Shown here piece after piece: positions 48,966 through 57,178 of a stretch of 64,000 bases of DNA. The translations under genes and the position numbers were made by a program. Under the pieces are notes generated by a model. The model was not told the origin of the DNA, did no database searches, and saw only the letters and a list, made by a program, of their open reading frames with translations. Where the stretch lies: contig CANGNS010000020.1 in NCBI GenBank assembly GCA_947455465.1, positions 1 through 64,000 of the forward strand, read 5' to 3'. The DNA comes from Comamonadaceae bacterium (GTDB lineage Bacteria; Pseudomonadota; Gammaproteobacteria; Burkholderiales; Burkholderiaceae_C). The stretch's first letter is position 1. Every line of letters starts with the position of its first letter.

Positions 48966-50048
48966 TCAGTTCAGGAAGGCGCCGATTCCGCGCGCCTTGA
49001 GGTCGGCCAAGCTGGGAACGCCGACGGCCTCGAAACGGGCCGTGGGTGCCGCGCTGCTGTTGTGCACATTCAGGACGGCCATGACGGCCTCGAGCTGCAC
49101 CCCGACGCGCATCCATAGGGGGTAGTCGCCTTCTTTGCGCAATTCCTCTAAGGGGTCACCGTCGTAAGAGGAAGCCTGGTACGGGTTTGGCGTCTCGATC
49201 AGGTAGGCCGCAGCCTTGGTCGCTTCGCCCCACTCGAGGTGCGAGAGTCCCCGAAAGGTTGGCGAACTGGCCTCAATGCGCATATCGATGCCGATGTCTC
49301 CCAGATCCAAAGCTGCATTGGCGGCTTGCTCGACGTTTTTGGGGTTGGCGATGATTAACCAAGCCAGCCTGGAACGCGGTCCGGCCTCGTGCAGGTCGAA
49401 AGCAACATGGGCGCCCTCGACTGCAATCAGCCGTGTCAGGGCGTAGGCCGTCTTTTGTGTGAGGTTGCCATCGGCCTTGCCCGGGTGGGCGCGGTTCAGA
49501 TTGCGCATCTCGTAGCCGGGTAGCTTTTCTTGGGAGCTGGGGTGAATGTAGCTCGAAGGGTCCGGTGCGCCTTGGTGGGTAGAGCGCGTCAGGCGGGTGC
49601 CCACGGCGAAGGTGCGCTTTCCGGAGGCCGTGTCAAAGGTGTACTCGCCCGGCCCGAGGTCTTTGGGATCGCGCCAGCTCGCGCCCGAAGCATTTGCACG
49701 CGGAACCACAATGAGGCGTCCGCGCTGGACCACCGCCCGCTCGACGAGCAGGGTCGCGGCGATAACGCCCGCCATCTCCATATTGTGGGTACCGCCAGCT
49801 ACGAAGACGGTGGGGCCAGGCACCTTGCCCTCGAGGACAAAAACTGCGGTGTCTCCGGGCGTGCCGGCGAGCGCGGGCAGCCATTGGGAAAGCCGGCGCT
49901 GGGCGGTGACGCCATTTCCCGGCTTGATTTCGCTTTGGGGCGCACCGGGTGGGGACTTCGGTTCAGGCGACAGGACGCCGCCCGCATGGCCTGCCGTCCA
50001 ATGCAGCAGGGGGAGGGCAGCGACGGCCAGCGTGGTGCGTCTTCTCAT
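48966..50048 (-). CDS. M14-type zinc hydrolase (succinylglutamate desuccinylase/aspartoacylase-like), secreted
   Basis: 360 aa. The N-terminus MRRRTTLAVAALPLLHWTAG has a twin-arginine-like start and a hydrophobic core, so export is likely. Zinc motif GGTHNMEMAG gives His88 and Glu91, and FDLHEAGP gives His220. RNLNRAHPGKADG is shared with the paralogue at 51873-53033. Related enzymes remove acyl or amino-acid groups from N-acyl amino acids or peptides; here a gamma-glutamyl substrate is inferred from context. Confidence 0.8.
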   Translation of the reverse strand: MRRRTTLAVAALPLLHWTAGHAGGVLSPEPKSPPGAPQSEIKPGNGVTAQRRLSQWLPALAGTPGDTAVFVLEGKVPGPTVFVAGGTHNMEMAGVIAATLLVERAVVQRGRLIVVPRANASGASWRDPKDLGPGEYTFDTASGKRTFAVGTRLTRSTHQGAPDPSSYIHPSSQEKLPGYEMRNLNRAHPGKADGNLTQKTAYALTRLIAVEGAHVAFDLHEAGPRSRLAWLIIANPKNVEQAANAALDLGDIGIDMRIEASSPTFRGLSHLEWGEATKAAAYLIETPNPYQASSYDGDPLEELRKEGDYPLWMRVGVQLEAVMAVLNVHNSSAAPTARFEAVGVPSLADLKARGIGAFLN

Positions 50049-50133
50049 GGTGGTCTAAAACTCCTTGACTAAGCTGTGGTGAGGATACCTGCGCCCCGCG
50101 ATCGTCGGCGCAGCCTTTTTCCCGTGCTTCGCA

Positions 50134-51810
50134 TCAATAACCGAGTACGGCGCCGTCGCGCCGTGGATCGGCGCCGCCGGTGAAGAGCTGGCGTTGGGGG
50201 TCGGCGACGATGCCTTGTGCACCGCCAAAGAAAAGGTCGTACTCCCCCTTGACGCTGGTGGCATAGCCCATGGCCTTGAGCTCCTCGATGGTCTGAGGCG
50301 CAATCCGGGCCTCGAGGTGAATATTTTTGTCCGAATCGCGGGTGTAAAAGCGCGGAGACTCGATCGCCTGCTGCATGGTCATCCCGTGATCGACCAGATT
50401 GGTGATGAGGATGACCATGGTGGAGATGATTCGGGCCGCACCAGGCGTTCCCAGCGAGGCGAAGACCTGCCCGTCCTTGAGCAGGATCGTCGGTGCGATG
50501 GTGGTCCGCATGCGCTTGCCCGGGGCATAGCTATTGGGCCCCTTGCTGGACCAGTTCTGCATCTCGTTGTTAAGAATGATGCCTGTACCCGGGGGAACCA
50601 TGCGTGCGCCCCAAAAGCCGGAGATCGTCTGGGTCAACGCGACCATATTGCCCATCTTGTCGGCGACCGACATGTGCGTGGTGCTTGGATGCTCCTTGCT
50701 GGGCTCGCCGGCCTTGACTTCGCGGCTCGCCATGGTCAGGGGGATGTCTTGCGCGAGCGACTTGGCGTAGCCCTTGGAGAGCAGCCCCGCTACGGGAACT
50801 TTGGCAAATGCCGGATCGCCGATGTACTCAGAGTTGTCGGCGAAGCCGCGCTTTAGGGCCTCGGCGATGAGGTGCACATTGGTCTTGGAGAGCGGTGCAT
50901 TCTTCGCCAGTTCGAAGTTTTCGAGAATGTTCAGGCTCTCGATAACAGTCAGGCCGCTCACAGGCGGGGGCGCCGAAAGGATGTCAAATCCGCGGTAGCT
51001 CCCGCGCACCGGATCGCGCTCTATGGCTTGGTAGGCCGCGAGGTCGGCTTTGTTGATCAGCCCGCCTTTGGCTGCCATGTCGGTGGCGATGGCATCGGCG
51101 AGCTCGCCTTTGTAGAAGACGTCGCGCCCTCCGGATGCAATCTTGCGCAGGCTCTTTGCGAGGTCGGGATTCTTGAGGACCTCGCCAGCCTCTAAGGGCA
51201 GACCTTCAGGCGCAAGAATCTTGGCGAGCTGGGGCTCTTTGTTGATGGCGCCGAAGTCGTCCGAGATGATTTGCGAAAGCGTTGGGCTGATGACAAAGCC
51301 CGCTTCGGCGAGCTCAATGGCCGGCGCCATAACCTCTTGCAGACTCTTGGTTCCGTATTTTTCGAGCGCCAGGCACAGACCGGCTACCGTGCCCGGCACG
51401 GCCACTGACAGCGGGCCCGACGATGGCCAGCGCTGACCGGTTTTGTCAGCCAGGGGCGCCATTGCGCGGTAGTCGATGGCGACCGCCTTGCGCTGGCCGG
51501 CCAGCCAGATCACCATCATGCCCTCACCACCGAGACCGTTCGCATTGGGTTCGACGACGCTGTTGGCAAATGCCGTGGCCACCGCCGCATCGACGGCATT
51601 GCCTCCGGCCTTGAGTATGGTCAGACCGGCTTGGGAGGCTAGCGGGTGGGCCGAGGCAACCATGCCGTTTCGGGCGCTGACCTGGGCGATTTTGGTCGCC
51701 GCCGCGGGCGCTTCATGGTGCAAGCCAGGGCCACTTGCGCAGGCGCTCAGTCCGATGACGACAAGAAGCCTCAGGAGCATGGAAGAAATCCGAATCCTTT
51801 TGGTATTCAT
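50134..51810 (-). CDS. Gamma-glutamyltransferase-family lipoprotein
   Basis: 558-aa N-terminal nucleophile hydrolase. Lipobox LSAC puts the lipidated Cys at 24. The autoprocessing site PSTTHMSV makes Thr377 the probable nucleophile. The lid loop that covers the active site in Escherichia coli GGT is absent (NNEMQNWSSKGPNSYAPGKR). The substrate loop reads RTTIAPT and GTPGAAR where classical GGTs have LSSMSPT and GSPGGSR, so specificity may differ. An AGGAG site lies 7 nt before the ATG. Confidence 0.88.
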   Translation of the reverse strand: MNTKRIRISSMLLRLLVVIGLSACASGPGLHHEAPAAATKIAQVSARNGMVASAHPLASQAGLTILKAGGNAVDAAVATAFANSVVEPNANGLGGEGMMVIWLAGQRKAVAIDYRAMAPLADKTGQRWPSSGPLSVAVPGTVAGLCLALEKYGTKSLQEVMAPAIELAEAGFVISPTLSQIISDDFGAINKEPQLAKILAPEGLPLEAGEVLKNPDLAKSLRKIASGGRDVFYKGELADAIATDMAAKGGLINKADLAAYQAIERDPVRGSYRGFDILSAPPPVSGLTVIESLNILENFELAKNAPLSKTNVHLIAEALKRGFADNSEYIGDPAFAKVPVAGLLSKGYAKSLAQDIPLTMASREVKAGEPSKEHPSTTHMSVADKMGNMVALTQTISGFWGARMVPPGTGIILNNEMQNWSSKGPNSYAPGKRMRTTIAPTILLKDGQVFASLGTPGAARIISTMVILITNLVDHGMTMQQAIESPRFYTRDSDKNIHLEARIAPQTIEELKAMGYATSVKGEYDLFFGGAQGIVADPQRQLFTGGADPRRDGAVLGY

Positions 51811-51872
51811 ATGACAACTCCTATGGGGCTTGCATCATGGTGGCGTGGAAGTACGCAGTGGCTCCGTACGGC

Positions 51873-53033
51873 TCATTGTTTTGCAATGCTTGTCGGTGCC
51901 TGAAGGTATTGGCCAATTCCTTTGCCCAGCACATCGGCGTAGGAGGGCATCGCGCCCACAATTAAATGTCGGTCTGGTATCTCAGAGGCATAGGCATCGA
52001 ACACCGCTTGCACAGTGGCAACGTGACGGGCAACGCGTTTTTTCAGCGGCTCGCCCTCAGGGCCGAAGGGAACGAACAGCCGTCCGAGCTTGTGGGCCGC
52101 AAGATACATAGCGTCCTTGCCATCAACAATCAGTGCCTCGTTGGTCACGCCACGTAAGCGGCCCTGCGCAGGATTCGTGGACTCAAAGAGCAGGGCCAAG
52201 GTATCGGTAGCGTCGCCCAATTCTCGGTGCGACAGGCCATGCAAATTGGTCGGCGACGGTTCGACGCCGATGGCAATGTCGTCCATTTCCAGATTGAGCA
52301 AGGCGATTGAAGCGATCTTCATCGCCCTGTTGTGCGCGACGATGGCGTTGACCACCGGGTACTCGGGCGAGGCCTCGTGAAGGTCGATGGTGATATCGAT
52401 CTTTTCCTTTTGGATCAGGCTGGTGATGGCAAAGGCGACCTTTTCAGTAAACGTGCCATCCGCACGCCCCGGATAGGCGCGATTGAGATTGCGTGTTTCC
52501 GAGCCTGACAATCGTTGCCCTGAAGAGGCATGCACGTAAATGTCGGGGTCCGGCCATTGGTCGGCCGGGCTGGTTGCCCTAGAGCCATAGCGGAACGAAC
52601 GCGGTCCGCCGGGGGTGTCGATCGAGAACTTGCGCGGCGTGCCCTCCATGTAATCGGTGTGGGTCATGGCCGAGGCATTGGTGGTGGGAATCACATACAG
52701 CTTGCCGGCGCTAGGCATTGCGTTTTCGATGAACAACACCGCCGTCAGATACCCCGATGGTTCATTGGGGTGCGTTCCGCCCAGGATGAGGGCGCTCGCA
52801 CCGGGCTTGCCCGAGTCGAGTACGTAGACCTCGGTGTCTCCGCGTGTTCCGGCGATACCGTCAAAAAATTCCGACAGTTTGCGAACCTCGGTAACACCAG
52901 GGCCTTTATGGATCACGTCAGGTTGGCGCATGGTGAGCGCATCGGGAATGACCACCCAGAGGATGGCGACGGCAACGGCCAGCACCCCCAACGAGGCCAG
53001 CAGGTTTTTGCGGTCTGTGCGCAGTGCATTCAT
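51873..53033 (-). CDS. M14-type zinc hydrolase (succinylglutamate desuccinylase/aspartoacylase-like), membrane-anchored
   Basis: 386 aa. One N-terminal span (about 12-30) anchors a periplasmic domain. Zinc ligands appear as GGTHPNEPSG (His88, Glu91) and IDLHEASPE (His219). RNLNRAYPGRADG and GLSHRELGDATDTLALLFEST parallel the second copy at 48966-50048, so the two are paralogues that have diverged strongly. Predicted to trim peptides or N-acyl amino acids outside the cytoplasm. It follows the permease and small membrane peptide genes. Confidence 0.82.
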   Translation of the reverse strand: MNALRTDRKNLLASLGVLAVAVAILWVVIPDALTMRQPDVIHKGPGVTEVRKLSEFFDGIAGTRGDTEVYVLDSGKPGASALILGGTHPNEPSGYLTAVLFIENAMPSAGKLYVIPTTNASAMTHTDYMEGTPRKFSIDTPGGPRSFRYGSRATSPADQWPDPDIYVHASSGQRLSGSETRNLNRAYPGRADGTFTEKVAFAITSLIQKEKIDITIDLHEASPEYPVVNAIVAHNRAMKIASIALLNLEMDDIAIGVEPSPTNLHGLSHRELGDATDTLALLFESTNPAQGRLRGVTNEALIVDGKDAMYLAAHKLGRLFVPFGPEGEPLKKRVARHVATVQAVFDAYASEIPDRHLIVGAMPSYADVLGKGIGQYLQAPTSIAKQ

Positions 53034-53051
53034 GGGCTGTCCTCCTTTAAC

Positions 53052-53201
53052 TCAGACGATCATCAGTGCCCGCATGACGAGCGGAATCAGGACGAGCCCG
53101 GCATTGATCTTCAAGGTGAAACTCTTTTGCGTAAACAGTTCCAAGGTGATCAGGACAATTGCCAGCACCACAATCAGACGGTAGATCAAGGTCATGGTCA
53201 T
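53052..53201 (-). CDS. 49-aa membrane peptide, possible permease subunit
   Basis: MTMTLIYRLIVVLAIVLITL begins a protein with two hydrophobic stretches separated by ELFTQKSFTLKIN. The start ATG 53201 overlaps the permease stop as ATGA, giving translational coupling; an ATG two codons later has a better spaced GGAG. TRAP transporters normally carry a four-span DctQ subunit, and this is far smaller. I recognise no family. Confidence 0.6.
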   Translation of the reverse strand: MTMTLIYRLIVVLAIVLITLELFTQKSFTLKINAGLVLIPLVMRALMIV

Positions 53202-54475
53202 ACTCCGAGGAAATGCGCAACCGGATTGGCAAAGACGATCATTAGCAGGCCCACGGCGATGGCTGCGATGGCCGGCACCAGGCACAGCCGGGCGATCTTC
53301 ATGTAGCTGGGTTCGCCAATCATCTTGGCAGTGACCACCGGCGTCAGTGCCACTGGCGGCATGTGGCTGCCCATGGCACCGATCAATGACAGAGCGGCCA
53401 AAACTATGATCTGGTTCTGGCCAAGCATGGCCAGCGCGAAGGGAACGCCGAGCACGCTGGCGCCGCCATATACCGAGATGCCGCCAAAGATCGGCAGAAT
53501 CAGGGCCAGGCCAGCCAGCATCAGTACATCCGGTAGCGACAGCGCGCCGATAACGATGGCGCCGCGCATGCCGGTAAGCGTCATGACTTCAATCAGCATA
53601 CCGACGCCAAAGAGGATGCCGATCACTGGCAAAATTTCGTTGACGCCCTCCTGCGCTGCCTTCCAGGGCTTGATCCGTTTTCCGGTGAACAGCGCCAGCG
53701 CCGAGCCGATCAGAAAGGTCAGCGGCAAGCGCGGATCGGGAAACCATTGCGGGAAAGCCTTCGGGCCTATCATCAATATAAAAACGACCAGCAACGGGAG
53801 GTATTGAACAACACCGCCATCACCGGCAGAGGAGCGGCTGCGTTCGATGACCTGCGCCAGTTTGTCCTTTTCCACGTAGCGGTATCCCAGATAGATACTG
53901 GTCAAGATCGCCAATGGAAAGGAAAAAAGCGCCAATGGCAAGTCAAAGCCTATGTAGGGCAGGTCGATGCCGCCGCCGATTGTCATGACCAGCACGTTGA
54001 CCGGCGGGGCAATCATGCCGTACACCGCCGCACTGGAGATGAAGGCGCCAGCAACCAACAAAGGCAATCCCATTTCGACCAGAATTGGGGCCACGATGGC
54101 CCCAGTGCCCAGCACCGAGGCAGTGCAGGACCCCGTGATCATGCCCGGAAACATCACCACGATCGTCAGCGCTACCAGCAGCCCGAGCGGCGAACGCCCG
54201 AAAGTGACGATGATGGCCCGGGTCAGTTCCGCGAGCATGCCGTTGGCTTCGAGGATCTTCATAAAGATCATGGCGGTAATCAGCACGATCCCTACATCGA
54301 GATACCCAAACATGCCCTCGACCAATTTGTCGAGATGCAGCCCACCGTCGCCGGCAAGCAAAAGTATCAGAACGGACGTCGCCGCCAAGCTTAGCGAGAC
54401 AGGCCACTTGGCGACTACGACGAGGACGACAAGCGATATCGCCATTAAAAGGACGTATAGCAGTCCAGTGGTCAT
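53198..54475 (-). CDS. TRAP/DctM-like large permease
   Basis: 425-aa inner-membrane protein with about 11-12 spans of the ion-transporter superfamily. MFPGMITGSCTASVLGTG resembles the DctM signature, and a second half repeat contains GGISVYGGASVLG. It probably imports an acidic solute with cations. No DctP-type binding protein is nearby; the DUF6305-like secreted protein just upstream is the best candidate partner. Coupled by ATGA to the 49-aa peptide. Confidence 0.83.
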   Translation of the reverse strand: MTTGLLYVLLMAISLVVLVVVAKWPVSLSLAATSVLILLLAGDGGLHLDKLVEGMFGYLDVGIVLITAMIFMKILEANGMLAELTRAIIVTFGRSPLGLLVALTIVVMFPGMITGSCTASVLGTGAIVAPILVEMGLPLLVAGAFISSAAVYGMIAPPVNVLVMTIGGGIDLPYIGFDLPLALFSFPLAILTSIYLGYRYVEKDKLAQVIERSRSSAGDGGVVQYLPLLVVFILMIGPKAFPQWFPDPRLPLTFLIGSALALFTGKRIKPWKAAQEGVNEILPVIGILFGVGMLIEVMTLTGMRGAIVIGALSLPDVLMLAGLALILPIFGGISVYGGASVLGVPFALAMLGQNQIIVLAALSLIGAMGSHMPPVALTPVVTAKMIGEPSYMKIARLCLVPAIAAIAVGLLMIVFANPVAHFLGV

Positions 54476-54595
54476 GGGGAGGCTCCGTTGATCGGGAGGA
54501 AAAGAAGGGCTTGGTTCGCCTGCCCGGGTGGCGGGTTGGCCGTCAGCGCGTGCGGTGGGTGCAATCCCTTACGCTGCGGCTCTCGTCAAAGCGGC

Positions 54596-55156
54596 TTATT
54601 TGAACGCTTTGCTCAGCGGATCGCCAAGCTTTGATATCTTCTCGACGGTATCGAGCGTCACTTTGCTGCCAGTCAGCTTGGTAAAGAGTCCGTCGTCATT
54701 GGCCTCCCCAACCACGATGACGTAATCGCAGGCCGGTACTGCATCGGTCAAGAATTTGTCAGACATTTCACCGCGCCGACTCTTGCCGCCAATATGCAGG
54801 CCAATAATTTTCATGCCCTGCTTTTTGGCTTCAGCGATGAGCAAATTGGTGCGTTCGATTTCACCCTGGGCCGAGATGCCGGCGGCGCCGAGCCCCTTAG
54901 AGCTGGCGCCAAGCACCAGCAGCAGGCTTTTGGCACCGGCACCGGCCAATGCGGGCGCGGCGATCTTGGCATCCATTTTGTAGGGCAGTTTGGCCCGATC
55001 GAGCAGGACCTTAACCATCTCAATATCGGCACTTTGGCCCGACGATGTCAGTAAAGCGGGCTTGTCAGCGATGGGCGCCTTGAGGTTGAGGGTTTGTGCG
55101 CCAGCGGACACGGCGGCAAGCACAAGGGTGCAAAAAGCAATGGATAAGTGTTTCAT
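54596..55156 (-). CDS. DUF6305-like secreted protein A
   Basis: 186 aa. Signal peptide MKHLSIAFCTLVLAAVSAGA with cleavage before Gln. The mature part shows LLLVLGASSKGLGAAGISAQGE and GLHIGGKSRRGEMSDKF. These motifs recur in the second copy at 60230-60775, so the pair define a family that I match only tentatively to DUF6305. AGGAG lies 7 nt before the ATG. The fold looks alpha/beta. A solute-binding or surface role in uptake is inferred from the adjoining permease. Confidence 0.72.
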   Translation of the reverse strand: MKHLSIAFCTLVLAAVSAGAQTLNLKAPIADKPALLTSSGQSADIEMVKVLLDRAKLPYKMDAKIAAPALAGAGAKSLLLVLGASSKGLGAAGISAQGEIERTNLLIAEAKKQGMKIIGLHIGGKSRRGEMSDKFLTDAVPACDYVIVVGEANDDGLFTKLTGSKVTLDTVEKISKLGDPLSKAFK

Positions 55157-55272
55157 ACGGAATCTCCTTGGATATAGAACTTTTAGGGCGGGACTTTGCT
55201 GACGCTACGCACTCAGTGACCAAACCAGAGTCTGGTGTGCCACCGAGGCGAAGCGCTTAGAGCGCGCCCTTT

Positions 55273-56985
55273 TCAATAGGCCGCAACAAAGCCATCCCGA
55301 CGCGGATCGGCGCCGCCAAACAGGGTTTTCTTCTTACGGTCCAACAGTGCGGCATGCACGCCGCCAAAGAACGGGTCCCAATCGCTTTTGAGCGCGATCT
55401 TGTGTCCCATCGCTTCAAGGGCGTTCTTGGTGTTGATCGAAACGCGGCCTTCCAGGTGGTAGTCTCCCGAATGCATACGAAAGAAGCGCGGAGCCATGAC
55501 GGCTTGTTGAATGGACATTTTGTGGTCAATCACGTTTGAAATAACCTCTGCGACCGCACCGAGAATGCGTGTGGAGCCCGGAGAGCCCACGGTCATGAAT
55601 GGCATGCCCTCTGGGTCGAGAACCAGCGTCGGGCTCATCGACGACAAGGGGCGCTTGCCGGGTTCGATGGAATTGGCCGAGCCAGGCTTGGGCACGAAGT
55701 CGTCCATTTCATTGTTCATGATGAAGCCGGTACCGGGAACCATCACACCAGAGCCGAAGAAGTGGTTGATCGTCTTGGTGATGGCGACCATATTGCCCTG
55801 CTTGTCCATGACCGACAGGCTCGTGGTTGAACCGGATTCATAGCGTGATGGGTCACCGGCTTGGACGTTGACCATCGGTTTTTTCATGTCCACGTTGGCT
55901 GCCAGCTCTTTTGCATAGGCTTTGCTGGTTAGACCGTCAAGCGGTACTTTTGCGAAATCGGTGTCTGCCGTGTACTTGGCGCGATCGGCGAAGGCCATCT
56001 TCATGGTTTCGCTCCATACGTGCAAGGCCGCTGGCGTGCCATCGCCGAGCTTGGCCATATCGAAGTTTTCAAGAATATTGAGCATCTGGATGACATGAAT
56101 GCCGCCAGAGCTTGCAGGGGGCGTCGAAATAATGTTGTAGCCTCGATAAGTCCCGGTGACAGGTTTGCGCGTCTTGATCTGGTAATTGGCCAAATCCTCC
56201 TCCGTGAGGACGCCGCCCGCATCACGAACGGCGCTGACGATTCGCTTGGCCAAATCGCCCTTGTAAAAGCCGTCCTTGCCCTTTTTAGCAATCATTTCCA
56301 GTGTGGCGCCAAGATCAGGATTTTTGACCATATCGCCGGCTTCCAGTGGCAGGCCGTCGTTGGTGTAGAGCTTGGCCGTAGCCGGGAACTTGTTGATCTT
56401 GACCAGTTCTTCCGTAATGATTTTGGAAAGGTTAGCCGTGACCGGGTAGCCTTTTCGTGCCCAGTCGATGGCCGGCTGCATCACTTGAGCGCGGGTCAGC
56501 TTCTTGGAGCCATAGGTGTCAAGCGCATAAAGCAGGCCTGCGACGTCGCCAGGTACTGCACAGGCCAGACCGCCGACTACATTGGACAGGTTGTTGACCT
56601 TGCCGTTATCGGCGACCGGGTACATGTCGGCTCTAGCTGCTGCCGGCGCGGACTCGCGAAAGTCAATCACAACCGCCTCTTTCATATGGGCTAACTTGAC
56701 GATCAGGAAGCCACCACCACCGATGCCCGAGGCGTTAGGTTCTAGCACGCCGAGCGCAAAGGCCGTGGCAACGGCCGCATCAATCGCATTGCCGCCTCTG
56801 CGCAGGATGTCGATGCCAACTTGCGACGACTCTGGCTTAGCGGATGCGACGATGCCTTGCCTGCCCTGGCCGTCGCGCCCGTAGAGATTGGCCGGCGTCT
56901 GGGCGCAGGCTATCCCGGCTAGGGCCAGGAGGGAAACTACGGCGAGAAATATTTTTTTCAAACAACCCCCCGAAAGAGTGCACAT
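55273..56985 (-). CDS. Gamma-glutamyltransferase, secreted
   Basis: 570-aa periplasmic Ntn-hydrolase that cleaves gamma-glutamyl bonds. A signal peptide (LKKIFLAVVSLLALAGIACA) precedes the GGT chain; the nucleophile is Thr387 in GSTTSLSV. LSSMSPT is classical and GSPGSTR nearly so. The active-site lid loop is missing (MDDFVPKPGSANSIEPGKR), as in Bacillus subtilis GGT, which degrades poly-gamma-glutamate. TTG 56961 with a G-rich ribosome site is an alternative start. First gene of the minus-strand unit. Confidence 0.92.
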   Translation of the reverse strand: MCTLSGGCLKKIFLAVVSLLALAGIACAQTPANLYGRDGQGRQGIVASAKPESSQVGIDILRRGGNAIDAAVATAFALGVLEPNASGIGGGGFLIVKLAHMKEAVVIDFRESAPAAARADMYPVADNGKVNNLSNVVGGLACAVPGDVAGLLYALDTYGSKKLTRAQVMQPAIDWARKGYPVTANLSKIITEELVKINKFPATAKLYTNDGLPLEAGDMVKNPDLGATLEMIAKKGKDGFYKGDLAKRIVSAVRDAGGVLTEEDLANYQIKTRKPVTGTYRGYNIISTPPASSGGIHVIQMLNILENFDMAKLGDGTPAALHVWSETMKMAFADRAKYTADTDFAKVPLDGLTSKAYAKELAANVDMKKPMVNVQAGDPSRYESGSTTSLSVMDKQGNMVAITKTINHFFGSGVMVPGTGFIMNNEMDDFVPKPGSANSIEPGKRPLSSMSPTLVLDPEGMPFMTVGSPGSTRILGAVAEVISNVIDHKMSIQQAVMAPRFFRMHSGDYHLEGRVSINTKNALEAMGHKIALKSDWDPFFGGVHAALLDRKKKTLFGGADPRRDGFVAAY

Positions 56986-57178
56986 TAATCAGCCCAATTA
57001 CATACCTAATCTGGTCACAGAGCTTAGCAGTGCCGTGAAAAACAAGAAAAAATATAAAAGAAAAAAATAGGCGGCCTGCCCGAGAGTCTTTTCAGTCCCG
57101 GCGTCTTGGTCCAGAATGAAGCTTCTGCGGGCGTCGACCTTCGACGTTCGATCCCAACCCTACAACACCGCTACAGCC
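56986..57178. promoter_or_regulatory. Divergent promoter region between ggt and TonB-receptor genes
   Basis: 193 bp separating the minus-strand catabolic/synthesis unit from the plus-strand receptor gene. It contains a long A/T-rich tract (AAAAAATATAAAAGAAAAAAAT near 57046-57069 in parts). Both transcription units of the island must start here or nearby, so it is the natural target of the island's own response regulator. No specific box could be assigned. Confidence 0.5.
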
